Shown here: piece after piece, positions 1-11,218 of the stretch
Position numbering within the stretch: the first letter of the stretch is position 1
Layout: every line of letters begins with the position of its first letter
Assembly (NCBI GenBank): GCA_023213395.1
Contig: CM041465.1
Span: forward strand, 65,603,741 to 65,667,740
DNA: 64,000 nt
Direction: 5' to 3'
Source: Cycas panzhihuaensis
Lineage: Eukaryota > Cycadophyta
The notes under the pieces: model-generated
What the model was told of the DNA's origin: nothing
Seen by the model: the letters and a program-made list of their open reading frames with translations, nothing else
Databases searched by the model: none
Position numbers and translations under genes: made by a program

Positions 1-499
1 ATTCCCCATTTTTAAAATGGGGCTTAAGCCAATATAGGACACAAAGTTATTAAATGATTTCTTTCTGGCTTTCCTACCCATTGATATATATCGCAACTCT
101 GTACCCACTTTCATACATCCTCAAAGATTGTAGGCCACCATAGACTTGTTAATAGAAATTTTCTACTCATTGATTCTACACCTTGGTGTTTTGCTACGAC
201 TCCTTTATGGGCTTCTCTGATGATGGCTTCTATTTCATGTCCTATTACACATCTTCTTAAAATTTGATTAGGTCCCATTCTGTACAGCATCCCTTGAATT
301 AGTTGGAAAGGAAAAGTTCTATTGATGAAGCTTTATCATTCAACTCATTCCATCCCTACTGTTTATCCTATTGATAGAAATTATATGATGTCCTCATACT
401 ATTTAGGTACTACTTGAATGGCAAACAATTTTTCATCCAAAAAATCATCTTGAATACCTATTGCTGGTTCCCCATTCACTTCCCGTGATAGTACATCTA

Positions 500-1330
500 A
501 GACTATATGTTTAAATTCTTTTTTTATAATAATCTTAAAGTTAAATTCCTAAAACGACATAAGCCATCCACTAATTCTTCTGTGGATAATGGGCTTATTA
601 ATTAAAATATTAAAGCACCTGGTGATCAATAAAGACAATAAATGAATTATCTAATAAATAGTGCCTAAACTTTTGAAGAGCATATACCATGCCCAATCCT
701 TCTCGTTTAGTCATTGAATAGTTCTTTTTGGTATCCGTTAATTTCCTGCTCACAAAATAAATTGGTAAATCAATTTTATCATCTTTTGGCTATGTTAACA
801 CACATCTAATTATGAATAGAGAAGTGTCTACATGTATATGAAAGGGTTTTTATAATATGAAAATCTCAAGATTGATGCTTGGACTATCTTTTTCTTTAGC
901 AGTTCAAATGCTAATTGTTGTTGAATATGCCACTGCCATTCTGTCTTCATTTTTAATAAAATTTCCAATGGGTTTACTATCTGAGCATAATCCTTTGTAA
1001 ATTTCCAATAATACCCTATCATTCCTAAGAATGCTTTCACTTGCCTCTAAGTTTTTGGCATCAAAAAGTTTAGAACCACTGCTACCTTGTTTGGATCTAT
1101 TAGTAATCTTTCATTCATTACTACATGCCCCAGTAGAGTTCTAAATGGCACCATAAAGGTGCATTTCATAGGATTCAGATAAAGATTATTTTTCTTGCAA
1201 GTTTCTAGCATCGATCATAAACATTCAAGGTGATTTTAAAAAAAGTAAATAATGTCTAGTCATCCAAAAATACTTCAATTATTTTCCCCATTATCTGTTT
1301 AAAAATGTTAAGAATGACTCTTTGAAATAT
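500..1330 (-). pseudogene. Gypsy #1 RT palm/connection to RNase H
   Basis: The minus strand reads an F-L-D-D box near 1255-1275 (RT catalytic Asp pair), then the post-palm region, then K-A-F-L-G-M-I-G-Y-Y at 1005-1040, the hallmark 'FLGLxGYYRRFI' segment between RT and RNase H in Ty3/gypsy pol. A TAG directly follows the catalytic pair and further stops lie downstream. This domain would copy the element RNA and degrade the RNA strand; here it is inactive. Confidence 0.75.
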
Positions 1331-1426
1331 TGTAAGAGTATTTATGAGTCCGAAGGGCATTACCTGGAATGTATACATACCCCACTCTATGAGAAAGGTT
1401 ATTTTTAATTAATCCTCAGGTGCAAT

Positions 1427-1618
1427 TCAAACTTGCTTATATCTACTGAATCCATTAGTGAATGAGTACATCTCATGTCTTGCTACCTTCTCTAAAATAT
1501 CTTCTATAAAAGGGATTAGAAATGGGTCCTTATTGGTGGCTTTATTTAGGGCTTTATAATCGATACAGACTCTTAACTTACCAGTTTTTTTGGGACTACC
1601 ACTATGAGGCTCATCCAT
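1427..1618 (-). pseudogene. Gypsy #1 reverse transcriptase fingers/palm
   Basis: A 63-residue open segment carries P-K-K-T-G-K-L-R-V-C-I-D-Y-x-A-L-N, the conserved RT motif where primer and nucleotide are positioned, followed by the 'ExxxxYSFxxGFSxY' motif. The usual catalytic Asp of 'DGFSGY' reads N here (T-N-G-F-S), so this copy would be inactive even without its flanking stops. Confidence 0.85.
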
Positions 1619-2637
1619 TTACTATTCTTAACTTAAAAAATGTAGTCTGTCTCCAATAATTTGTCTAATTCATCCTTGACTCATTCTTTATACTTAGGAT
1701 TCATATGATATGGTCTTTTCCTTATAGGTTTTTCTCCTTCCATAAACTCTATCTTATGTTCTCCCAACTCTGGTGGAATACCCTTTAGGTCTTCGTAAGA
1801 CTAGGCAAAGACATCTTTATATTCCACGAATAATGTAGTTACTTGTTGCACCATTTCTTCCTTCCAATAATCACCCACAATGATCATTTGTGGCTATTCC
1901 TCAGTCCTGATATTGATTTCCTATGTTTTAAACTTTTCCCCTATCACCATTTTGCCATCTGGGCCTAACATATAGGTTGGTGTGCTATCAATACTCTACT
2001 CCATTATGGGACTGGTTTGCAGATCTTCTTTTTCTATTTGGAAACAATATGTTTCCTACTTTTGAAAGATTTGTTCTATTCCTTTAATCTACCCCATCCA
2101 CTTCTGAACATTTTTATAAAACTTTAAAGGAATATTTTTACTTATTTGGGACCAAGAATTAAAGTTCTGCAATTGCACTCCATACTTAATTCGAGTTTAC
2201 AAATAACAGAACACCAAGTATAAAAATTATTGCTACTTTTTATTCCTTAAAATTGTATTGCATAATTATAGAGCATCATTATATTTAGCTATAAAGGTGG
2301 ATTTTTCTTGGATTCTTTCCAACTGAGGTGGCTCCTCATTCTTTTCTTCTGAAGAGTCCATGAAATATTCCATGTGATATCATGTAACTAGTTGTGTTTC
2401 TTCCTAAGCATTATAGAACCAATTTAACATATAAGAAGATGAGGGACTACTTAGTAGTCTTGGTTACATCTGGAATGCTATTTTAGAATAAGAACTCATT
2501 GTGGATTCTGATGTTGCTATTGTAGATAAAGCTCTTCCTTCATCTTCAATCTTTTCTATTTTTGGCCCATCTAAATATAGAGGAAAGGTTACTATTTTTT
2601 CTCCCACTGGTAGTGTAAAGGTATGTTTACCCCAATC

Positions 2638-2961
2638 CTAGATTACTTTTATGGCTAGTAACCATGGTCTTCCTAATAGAGATGGGTATGTCTTCTTTTG
2701 GTCTTGCATGTAAACTACTTTAAAATCGAATAGTATATTTACTTCTGCCATGATTACTGGAACATTCAGTAACATTCCCATAGGCCTGACTTGTAATTGA
2801 TTTACTAATCTAATCAAATATTCCAAAGCAACAACATTAGGCCTTCCCAATGCTATCCATAAAGATTTAGGTAATACATTTACCCCTAAGCCTCCATCTA
2901 CAATGGTTCTACATAAAGTGGTTCCAAACATCATCATTGGAACTCTATGGTCTATTCCCAT
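2638..2961 (-). pseudogene. Gypsy #1 aspartic protease
   Basis: The 107-residue frame has I-V-D-G-G-L-G-V-N-V-L-P at the active-site position, where plant Ty3/gypsy proteases read 'VDxGS/A'. It ends with L-L-G-R-P-W-L, the typical second conserved segment. The protease would cut the Gag-Pol polyprotein. It lies between the zinc knuckle and RT, as expected. The active-site Ser/Ala position is Leu, probably a decay substitution. Confidence 0.8.
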
Positions 2962-3312
2962 ATCTTTTATAGTTCTAAGAACTAGTTTCTCAATTTGATC
3001 TAAAACTAATTGTTGGAAATACCCTACTTTCTACCATTTAAATACAACTGATATAGGAATTGATACTACTAATTCAGTAAGTATATCCTTCATAGTCTAT
3101 AACCTCTACCAAGGATTCATACCTTCTGGTGATTAGGTTGTCCTCCTCTTGTAGTACAAGCCTTTAAATCTTCCTCGTTATCTCTCCTCTTGAGTTTCTC
3201 TCGTTGCATCCTGAAGTATCTTTACTTCCTCCTATAGTCATTATTTCTCTACAATTAGATCTAGAAAATTATCTTGAACAGGAGGGGTTCCAGTTGATTT
3301 ACCACTTCATGT

Positions 3313-3520
3313 TTATAGATAAGTTGGCTTCTCTTGATCCAAAATCATATCCACCAAATTGGTGTTTTGTATCTTATTATTTTTAGGGCAATTAGACCAT
3401 TCATTATCTACTGGTCTACATTCTTCATCAACATATTCCTCCCCTTTCTTCTCTAGTGGACATTCTGATCTGAAATGTCCCCATCTTTGACATAACAAAC
3501 AATGAACAGGTCTTGTCTTT
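3313..3520 (-). pseudogene. Gypsy #1 gag nucleocapsid zinc knuckle
   Basis: The minus strand reads C-L-L-C-Q-R-W-G-H-F-R-S-E-C, a perfect CX2CX4HX4C knuckle, then an acidic tail. The knuckle is the RNA-binding part of Gag. All four metal ligands are kept although the surrounding frame is broken. Confidence 0.85.
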
Positions 3521-3934
3521 CCATTATATTACTTTATAGATCCTTTTTTATCTTTTTTGAATAGACATTATGTATCTCACCTTTATTATTTTTTGGTTAG
3601 AAGTAGCATTCCCATGCATTATGATTATTCCTTTTGTAAATCTCATACCATTTCATGGATCCTCTATGCTTATTTTTTTTGTTAATTACATGGTGGAGGG
3701 CACCGATTATTTTCTTTTAATTTTTCTAATTGCAATCATGATAACTCTGTATGAAGCTTTTCTAATTCCTACATATGTTGCATACTATTTGGAACAAAAA
3801 TGGTGGGTTGTTGTTTTAATGCTTCTACTTCTTTCTTTAAGGCTTTGATTTCTGGGTTCATACCCATTTTTGATGTGGATTGTGCTAGCGTATTAGAGCA
3901 ATATGTTGGGGGCTACATCATTATCTAAGAATAA

Positions 3935-4009
3935 GCTAATTTCATCTAATTTTTAAATTTAATGCTAATTTCATCTAATTTTTAAATTTAATGCTAATTT
4001 CATCTAACT
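3935..4009. repeat. 29-bp tandem repeat in gypsy #1 gag
   Basis: A unit beginning GCTAATTTCATCTAATTTTT repeats at 3935, 3964 and 3993 (about 2.6 copies, period 29). Because 29 is not a multiple of three, each extra copy shifts the gag frame. The copies are nearly identical, so the expansion looks recent relative to the decay around it. Confidence 0.9.
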
Positions 4010-4339
4010 TGCTTATAACTATTCATTGGATGCAATATTACTTTATCTCGCAATTGAGGTATCAACCCTTATACAAAATATTTCATTGCCAACATTGGGT
4101 TGATTACTATTGACACCTATATCTTATTCACTATGACTTGCATCCTTCCATCAAAATCATTTATAAATTCCCCCAAATACTGATGGATTTCTTCCAAAGC
4201 TTGCAAAATAGCTATTCGATCCCTCAATTTCTGAAATTGATTGAGAAATTGATCCTACAGTTAGTCCCAATTTAGTTAGTGGCCTATGACATATTAGAAC
4301 CATGCTACTATAGGGCCCCTTAATGTTGAAAAGAAACAA
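4010..4339 (-). pseudogene. Gypsy #1 capsid-like gag domain
   Basis: The minus strand shows Y-L-G-E-F-I-N-D-F followed by M-K-Y-F-V and G-L-I-P-Q-L-R-D-K-V, the pattern of the retrotransposon gag (PF03732-type) helix bundle with its 'F..GL.P.L' segment. Several TAG codons stand where Gln is expected. Gag would form the virus-like particle. Confidence 0.65.
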
Positions 4340-5065
4340 GCCTTGATTTCTCCTTAATCCATGATCCTTTTTATGTGGATCATGTTTTTAAATAGTGCCA
4401 GGCAATCACTAGGATCTGTAGTGCCACCAAATTAGAGACTTAAAAATATTAAGTCACTTTACACTACAATGTATGGAGTCATATTCACTAGATTTCCTCC
4501 ATCTGATATCCTGCTTTATCCACCTCCCGTTGCACCTCCTACACTACTCCGTGGGGTCACCATTAGCAACTTGAACAAGGGGTTTATTATGTGGCTTGGA
4601 GTTAAAATTTCTAATAAATGATGATTCCACACTTGTTTTGCCATGCTATATATTCCCAACTTAATGGAATTCTCCTCCGATGCTTTTGTTTTTTAAAAGT
4701 TTCCTTAATGTAATCCAATTGAATATCTTCATCTATACTTAGTGATTGTGCTTTTTTAACTAGATCCTCTTCTTTTGCATACCTCTAATTACTTTCTTTA
4801 TCTTCCGGTGTCTCTATTATACCCAAATTTTGATCCTTTATTCCTTTCTTATTTTTTGATTTTCCCTTTTCTATTGAATGTGTAGATGGTTGCCTCTTCA
4901 CCTACTTCTTTGCGTAATTATAAATCTAGGTTTACGTACCTCTACTTGGATTCTTTCTTTCTCCCAATGCTCCCATCGATTATGATGTGTTTTGACTTCT
5001 ACTCTGAGTGGCATAGAAGAGGACCCATGAAAATTCTAGTTGATCTCACCCATTCTCTTAATTTA

Positions 5066-5083
5066 ATTTGGCAATGGAACCAA
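5066..5083 (-). other. Candidate primer-binding site of gypsy #1
   Basis: Directly inside the LTR the minus strand reads TTGGTTCCATTGCCAAATT. A TGG one base inside the LTR edge is what a site pairing with a tRNA 3' CCA should look like. I could not assign the tRNA. Confidence 0.4.
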
Positions 5084-5449
5084 TGTGTGTTGTATATGAA
5101 ATCTCATAAGGAACAAGCACAAGAATAAACTGATTATAAAGATTCATCAAATACACAGCATTATATGAGAGCACAAGAACCATAACCATTGCATTATGAT
5201 GGGTCACTCTATTTCTCTCACAACCAGAGCTGACCCAAAATAGTACACACAAAATAGATTTATAACTGACATGGAATTGTGACTAATCTGCTTCTATGCA
5301 ACATCAACTAGAGTGCCACGGCTATTCTCGAAAATAATTCTCTCTTTTTTTACATCCTTTACATCATAATATTTATATTTGCTATGATTGGAGTTAGTTG
5401 CAACTACTACAAATACAAATAAAAGGTTGCAGCTTAACAACCACACACA
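5084..5449 (-). repeat. Candidate 5' LTR of gypsy #1
   Basis: The segment starts TGTGTGTTGT and ends ACAACCACACACA, giving TG...CA ends with a short inverted repeat. It sits next to the candidate primer-binding site and outside gag, where the 5' LTR of a minus-strand element belongs. The partner LTR is off the window, so neither the boundaries nor a target duplication can be confirmed. Confidence 0.45.
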
Positions 5450-6499
5450 TGGGGTAAAAAGGAGATAGACTAGTGTGAAGCATGATCATCTCTTCATTAT
5501 CTAAATAGCAACCTCCTCTAATTCTTTCATAGCAATCTAAGTTCCAAGTGGTTTTCCATCCTTTTTAGCTTACTTGTGGCTATTGTTTAGCCTTGGGTGC
5601 TTGTTGTTCTTCTTTCTTTGTCAGTTTTAAAGGAAGAGTTTATATAAACTTGATCAAATAAAAAAAATAACTATTATGAGGTAGGATGTTTTACATAGGA
5701 AAGAAGTTTTGATATTGTTCTCATTTGATTTCATTTATTTCATCTCTTTTTCTTTGAAAAGAAAAAAAAAAAAAATTGGTGAATGATATATGTATGATTT
5801 TTTAGATCATTAGAGGTTCAAGGATCCCTTTAGAGCCAAGTTTACTATAATTGTGATAGAATCTCTAAAATATTTGTCTTGTTACTCATGTAAGGATTGT
5901 GATTTGAGATATAATGGTTGCATGCACTATTATTAGTATGAAAAATCATTGATAATAGTAGTAGAAAGTCTTTAAAAAATTTCTTTTTGTTATAGATCAT
6001 TGTTTAAAGGAAAGATAATATGCATTTAAGATAAAAAACCTCTTATTGACATTGCATGTTATTGAAACTTTTAGAAATTTTGCATACCAAGCCATGTGTT
6101 GTATGTCATGCTAATGCTTTTATTTCTTTGATAAAGTATGTGTTGCATCCAAAATAAATAGTCTCATACTCACTTTAGTGTGCTTCACCTTTTAAATTAA
6201 AAAAAAAAAAAAAATTCCATGCATAGTTAGTTTTTTTGTCTATTTGTTAGAAAGGTGGTGGAATAGGTTTTGTGGTTTTATTAACTACCTTTGTAATTTT
6301 TATTTCATCTTAAAATAAAAAAAAAAGAAATAAATCCTTTTCCATCACCTATCCCTTCTCCTTCATTTAAGTAAAACTCCAAAGGTTGAAAGAATCAAAA
6401 GAAAAGAGTCCTTAGGAAGGACACGAGAGACATTGTTAGAGTAGCTCTAAACTTAAAATTACTTCACCTAATTGTGTAAGCTAGTAAATTTAGTTACCC
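5450..6499. other. AT-rich stretch without recognisable content
   Basis: No coding similarity or repeat structure is evident beyond homopolymer A runs (about 5760-5775, 6199-6214, 6318-6328). It probably represents old, unrecognisable transposon or intergenic DNA. Confidence 0.5.
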
Positions 6500-7160
6500 C
6501 TATATATCCTAGACTTTTGTTATTTCATTTAGTTACATCGTCATTAAATGACACAACCAGGTGGAGACTCCTTCTTAAGAGTTTGATAAAGGTAATCACT
6601 AAGGTCCTTTTAGACTTTATATCTCCTAGTCTAGATTTGAAATAAAAGAAACATTTTGTTCATTGAGAGATATTTAGTTTAGGTCTACCTGAGACACACC
6701 AATAACTTCATCATTATTTCTTATAATTTCTAAGTCATCCATATAAAGAATAATGATAATGATCAAATTATCCCTAATATAAATGTAAAGATTAAGATTG
6801 GAGAGTGAACAATTGAATACATACTTCATGAAGAAGGTATCAATTTTTATATACTAAGCATAAGGTGTTTGCTTTAGTCCATAGAGAGCTTTCTTGAGTT
6901 TATAAACTAAGTATTTTTTTCTATGAATGACATAGCTAGGACATTGCCTTAAGAAAACTTCTTCTATAAGCTCTCCATTAAGGAAGGCACTCTTCACATC
7001 CATTTTATATACGTGCTAGTTGAATTAAGATGCAAGTGATATAACCATATGGAATGTGGTCATTTTGGCAACATGTATAAAAGTCTCTTCATAATCTATC
7101 CCCTCTTATTATTTGAATCGTTTTGCTACCAAATGAACTTTATGACACTCAATAGTACTA
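6500..7160 (-). pseudogene. Copia #3 reverse transcriptase fragment
   Basis: Reading the minus strand gives H-K-V-H-L-V-A-K, then D-V-K-S-A-F-L-N-G-E-L, then L-Y-K-L-K-K-A-L-Y-G-L-K-Q-T-P, then L-Y-M-D-D-L (about 6733-6749), in the order of Ty1/copia RT. The Y-M-D-D catalytic motif survives, but stops interrupt the frame. No integrase or LTR is joined to it. At about 7160-7190 it abuts the 5'-truncated plus-strand copia #1, a head-to-head junction between two broken elements. Confidence 0.8.
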
Positions 7161-7189
7161 CTCCTATTCTTATTTCTCCTATAACTATT

Positions 7190-8150
7190 TTTACTCTTGA
7201 TTAAGAGAAGTTAAAAGAAGAATTAGAAAGAAAACATAGTGAAGAACTTGTTATCATATTTCATATTATTCTTAATGATATATTTCATCACATTTGTAAT
7301 CTTTCTACTTTTCATAATATTTGGATTACTTTAAAAATATCATTTGAATAAGCTATAAATACTAGAACTTAAAACTTAAGAAGAAACATTGAGAATCTCA
7401 AGATATATACTATAAAATCTATCAATTCCTTTGTCATTAGAGTTTATAATCTTATAAACCAATTGAGTACATTAAATGAATAAGTATTTAAATAAAGAGT
7501 TATAGAGAAAATTTTGAGATCCATGAGAGAGATAAGGAAATTTGAAATTATTACTACAACCATAGAAGTGACAATGGACTTATCAACAATGAAGATTGAT
7601 GAGTTACTATTAATATTATTAATAGAAGAGGAAAAGAAGAGTTTAATTGATAATTTAAAATAAGTCTTTACTTCTAAGGCTTCCTTGAGAGGAAATTTAA
7701 GGAGATTATCAAATTAAGGAACAACTCCATCATTGACATATTCATATAGATATGGATAAGGACAAGTAAAAGCATCTTCATCTTATGGACAAGGTAATTT
7801 TGGATATGGATATGAACAAGAATAAGGACAAGTAGGAGCATCTTCATCAACACTAAATTATGGATATATCAATTTTAGATATGGATAAGAATAACAAAGA
7901 TATGGATATGGACAACAAGGATAATTTTAGTTAAGAAGAGAAGGATCAAGAGGAAAAGGCTATTCAAGAGGAAGGAATCCCACTCCATCAAGAGGAAGGA
8001 GTTCTTTTAAAGGAAGAGGAAAAATATTACCAAGAGGATTTAGAAGAGGAAGAGATTTTGTTACTTCTTATTATAAATGTAGAATGGAAGGACATCATTC
8101 ATATGAATATCATAAAGATAACATGGCTAATACTACAACTAATAGAGAGG
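7190..8150 (+). pseudogene. Copia #1 gag with Gly/Tyr-rich tail and degenerate zinc knuckle
   Basis: The plus frame reads E-K-I-L-R-S-M-R...D-L-S-T-M-K-I-D-E-L, the UBN2-type gag motif ('ILRSLP..LSTMKIDEL'), at about 7505-7605. A long Y-G-Y-G-Q/S-R-G-R region follows, then Y-Y-K-C-R-M-E-G-H-H-S-Y-E-Y. In that last motif the first and last knuckle cysteines have become tyrosine (TGT to TAT), leaving a broken CCHC finger at about 8065-8110. Many TAA/TAG codons fall at Gln positions. Confidence 0.8.
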
Positions 8151-8159
8151 AGAACATTT

Positions 8160-9999
8160 TCTATACAAGCTTGAATATTCAAACTTCTAATAATAGAGAT
8201 AAATAGTATATTGATTGTGGCCATTTAACTCATATATCTTATAATACATATGTATTTTCTAAGATTTATAAGGAAAACAATAAAAGAAAGTTATTTTTAG
8301 AAATGATAATATATAAGAAGTACAAGGACAAAGAGTTGTAATAATTTAAACTAAAAGTAGAGCAAATAAGAATATACAAAGCATATTATTTGTGCCTAGC
8401 TGAAGAATAGACTTGTTGTCTATTGGTCAAATGATGGAACAATAATATAGAGTAGTCTTTAATAATGGAGAATGTAAAATAAGTGATAAATTAAATAATG
8501 AAGTTGTAGTTGCAATAGGCTAAATAATAGAAGATAAATTATTCAAACTTATACTTACCCCATCTTTACAAGTGTTGAATACTTTAATCTCAAATGATAA
8601 CATACTTTGGAATCATAGATTTTATCATCTTAATTATGGCACATTTAGTACTTTAAAGAAGAAAAGTATGGTTATAGAAATTCTAGCCATTCAAGGTAAT
8701 AATAGAGTTTGTGAAGGTTGTATCTATGGAAAATAACATATAAAAAGTTTTCCTAATTCATATTTCTAATATAGATACCCACTCCAATTAGTTGATGTAG
8801 ATTTATGTGGCATAATGACAAATCTAACATTTGGAAAAACTAGTTTTTTTCTAATTCTTATTGATGATTTTATAGTAACTTTGGGTGTATTTTCTTAAGA
8901 AAAAGTCTAAAAATTTTATGAGGTTTGTTAAATTCAAAATTATAGCTAAAAGACAAATTGGTTATAGGTTACAAACTCTTCACTCAAATAATGGTGGTTA
9001 GTTTATCTAAAATAATTTTAGATATTTCTTTAATAGAGTTAGCATAAGAAGGTAATTCATAACTCTATATATACCTCAATAAAATAGAGTTACTGAAAGA
9101 AAAATTAGAATAGTTATAGATATGGCTAGATGCATGCATAAAATAAAAAAATTAAGTGATGAACATTAAGTTAAAGTAGTAAGTACTACTATATGTATAC
9201 TAAATAGAAGTTCTAAAAAGGCAATTGAAGACTTAACTCTTGAAGAGTATTGGATAGAATACAAGTCAGATGTTTTACATTTAAAAATCTTTAGGTGTGT
9301 TGCTTATACTTACATTCCTGATAAGAACAAACCCAAGTTAGAAAGTAAAAGTATTAAGTCTATTTTCATAGGTCACTTAAGTAAACAAAAGACCTACCGA
9401 TTATTTGAATTGATTGCAAAGAAATTCAAAGTAGGTAGAAATATGATTTTTGATAAGAATATAATCTATAAATTTAGAGAAGATAAGAGAAAATAGGTTT
9501 TTATTTAAGTAAATCTAGAACCATTTCTACTTCAAAATTCATCTTCATCGACATCAACTCCAACTCAAAGTTTAAGTCCCACTCCAGGTTCATCATTATC
9601 ATGTCAAGAACAAGATACAAGTCTAAAATGGCTAGATAGAAGTCAAAATTTAAAAGTTATATTTGGCAGAAATTTTAACAAAAGGTTAACTAGATCTTAA
9701 ATTAGAGTCAATTATGTATTAATGGCTCAAATTGAACAAAATGATGAGCCACAAACTTATGAAGAAACTATTGTTAATAATGATTGGGTTGAAGCTATGT
9801 AAGTAGAATATAATTCTTTTATAAAAAATGAAACTTGGAATTTGGCTGAGTTCCTCACCAATAAAGAAGTGATAGGAATAAAATAGATTTATAAAACTAA
9901 GGATAAGTCTAATGGAACTATTGATAAATATAAGGTAAGACTTATGGTCAAAGGTTATACTCAATAATAAGGAATTAATTATAAAGAAAACTTTGTTCT
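8160..9999 (+). pseudogene. Copia #1 protease, integrase and RT start
   Basis: The frame shows Y-I-D-C-G-H-L-T-H-I (protease active site, DSG changed to DCG) near 8198, then L-W-N-H-R-F-Y-H-L (GAG-pre-integrase, zinc-binding His/Cys) near 8610 and C-E-G-C-I-Y-G-K. Integrase motifs are V-D-L-C-G and a degraded S-N-N-G-G. R-C-V-A-Y-T-Y-I-P-D and I-F-I-G-H follow, and finally the RT entry with K-T-K-D-K-S-N-G-T-I-D-K-Y-K-V-R-L-M-V-K-G. The frame stops at the insertion of element E. Confidence 0.85.
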
Positions 10000-10456
10000 T
10001 GTTGGAAATAATATTTGTAGGACTATGCTCTGATACCAAATGTAGGAATATATACTAGCAAGAGAATAAGGTAGAACATATATCAAATAACCATAAACTA
10101 ATATTGCATCAATACATCAATGTATTATAATCACAATAGCATAAACACACAAAAGTATTATTATTCAATCCATTGTAGCAGAAATGAGCATTATAAATTT
10201 TTTATATAAGGGCGGTGTCTAAAGACACCAAGGTTGTACACCCCATAATATAAATAGTTTTGGGGGAGGAGGGAAACTCCTCAACCCTTGAATTCAAATT
10301 AATAATAAAATAATATAACTTAACTCAAATAAACTAACTCAAATTAATATTAACTTACCTTAACTTACCTAGACATATTGAGCATCACATGTCTAAATTG
10401 AGGTGCATAATCCTGGTAGGCAAGAGGGAGTTGAGTGATGACATCACACTCCAACA
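10000..10456 (-). repeat. 3' LTR of element E
   Basis: Near-identical to 15237-15693. It begins TGTTGGAAATAAT and ends ACTCCAACA, and carries one internal copy of a primer-site-like motif (10027-10038). The polypurine tract follows directly at 10457. Confidence 0.85.
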
Positions 10457-10469
10457 TTCTCCCCCTTAA
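10457..10469 (-). other. Polypurine tract of element E
   Basis: The minus strand reads TTAAGGGGGAGAA immediately before the LTR start TGTTGGAGTG. This is the plus-strand DNA primer expected at the internal edge of a 3' LTR and fixes the LTR boundary. Confidence 0.85.
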
Positions 10470-10471
10470 TG

Positions 10472-11218
10472 TCATTCCGAACACTTGTATCTTTTCCTTG
10501 AACTTGTGAAATTTATATTTGTAAAAACTTTGAAATTATAATCTTGATCTTTATTAACTCTTATCACCCTTATAGTCACATATGTCTCTTTATCATGGAA
10601 TGATGTAGAAAAACTATAAGTAGATGAAACTTGATTCAAATATAAATGAATAGCTGTAATTTTAACTTTGTTAACTGGAACATTAAGAATGCTTTGAACT
10701 TGAACTTTTGTAATCTTTATGCTCCGAACAACTGTCATATCATCAGGTTCATTCTTTATCATATAATCAGATTCATTCTTCGTTATGTCATAAGATTCAT
10801 CTTCATTCTCCCCCTCAAATGGAGAATCAAATCCTTGTGCAACAAGGTGGTCCTACATTTGATCTGAATCTTTATTAGTTTTGTCATCATGATCTACCCA
10901 TTCTGTTACTTGTCTCACATGCTCATCAAAAATTTCATCAAATATATTGGGGGTATCTCCTCTATAAATAGAAATTAATAAATCCCAAATAGACTTAGAT
11001 GTTATCAAATCACATAACTTTGAAAAAATTTTATTATTCATAGTAAAAAATAATAAACCTAATGCTTCATTATCCTTTCGAACATATTCTTTAATGCTAA
11101 CATCATAATCATGTTGTAATTATTTCCACAAATCATGTTCAATAAAGTAAGTTTTCATGGTGTCATACCATAGGGAAAAGTTATGGCCATCGAAAATAGG
11201 GAATTGAGTCATTTTATC
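10472..11218 (-). pseudogene. Element E gag-like protein (UBN2/DUF4219 type)
   Basis: A start codon near 11217 opens with M-T-Q-F-P-I-F-D-G-H-N-F-S-L-W, the copia gag N-terminal motif ('FDGxNFxxW'). It continues through N-E-A-L-G-L and L-C-D-L-I-T-S-K-S-I-W-D-L-L, again typical of copia gag. About 250 codons follow one frame with two stops (after L-W-K and after D-S-D-Q-M). The C-terminal ~120 residues do not match a zinc knuckle that I recognise. The frame ends against the polypurine tract, so no pol was present when the element inserted. Confidence 0.75.

Larger units (their letters stand above)
1..5449 (-). mobile_element. Ty3/gypsy retrotransposon #1, 5' two-thirds, decayed
   Basis: Read on the minus strand, a short LTR (5084-5449) and a possible primer-binding site are followed by gag, a zinc knuckle, protease, reverse transcriptase and the start of RNase H, in Ty3/gypsy pol order. 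Integrase and the 3' LTR would lie left of base 1. Each domain is recognisable but split by stops and frameshifts, so the copy is dead. The lineage (chromovirus or not) cannot be settled without the integrase C-terminus. It is unlike elements A and B: the knuckle is a standard CCHC and the LTR is much shorter. Confidence 0.8.

Noticed and set aside
10027-10038. tRNA-Met-like sequence
   Set aside because: Only the 12-base primer-site complement is present, with no cloverleaf; likewise at 15182, 15223, 15264 and 26579.
9719-10039. 106-codon minus-strand frame across the copia #1 / element E junction
   Set aside because: Spans the insertion point and is antisense to copia RT; chance frame in AT-rich DNA.
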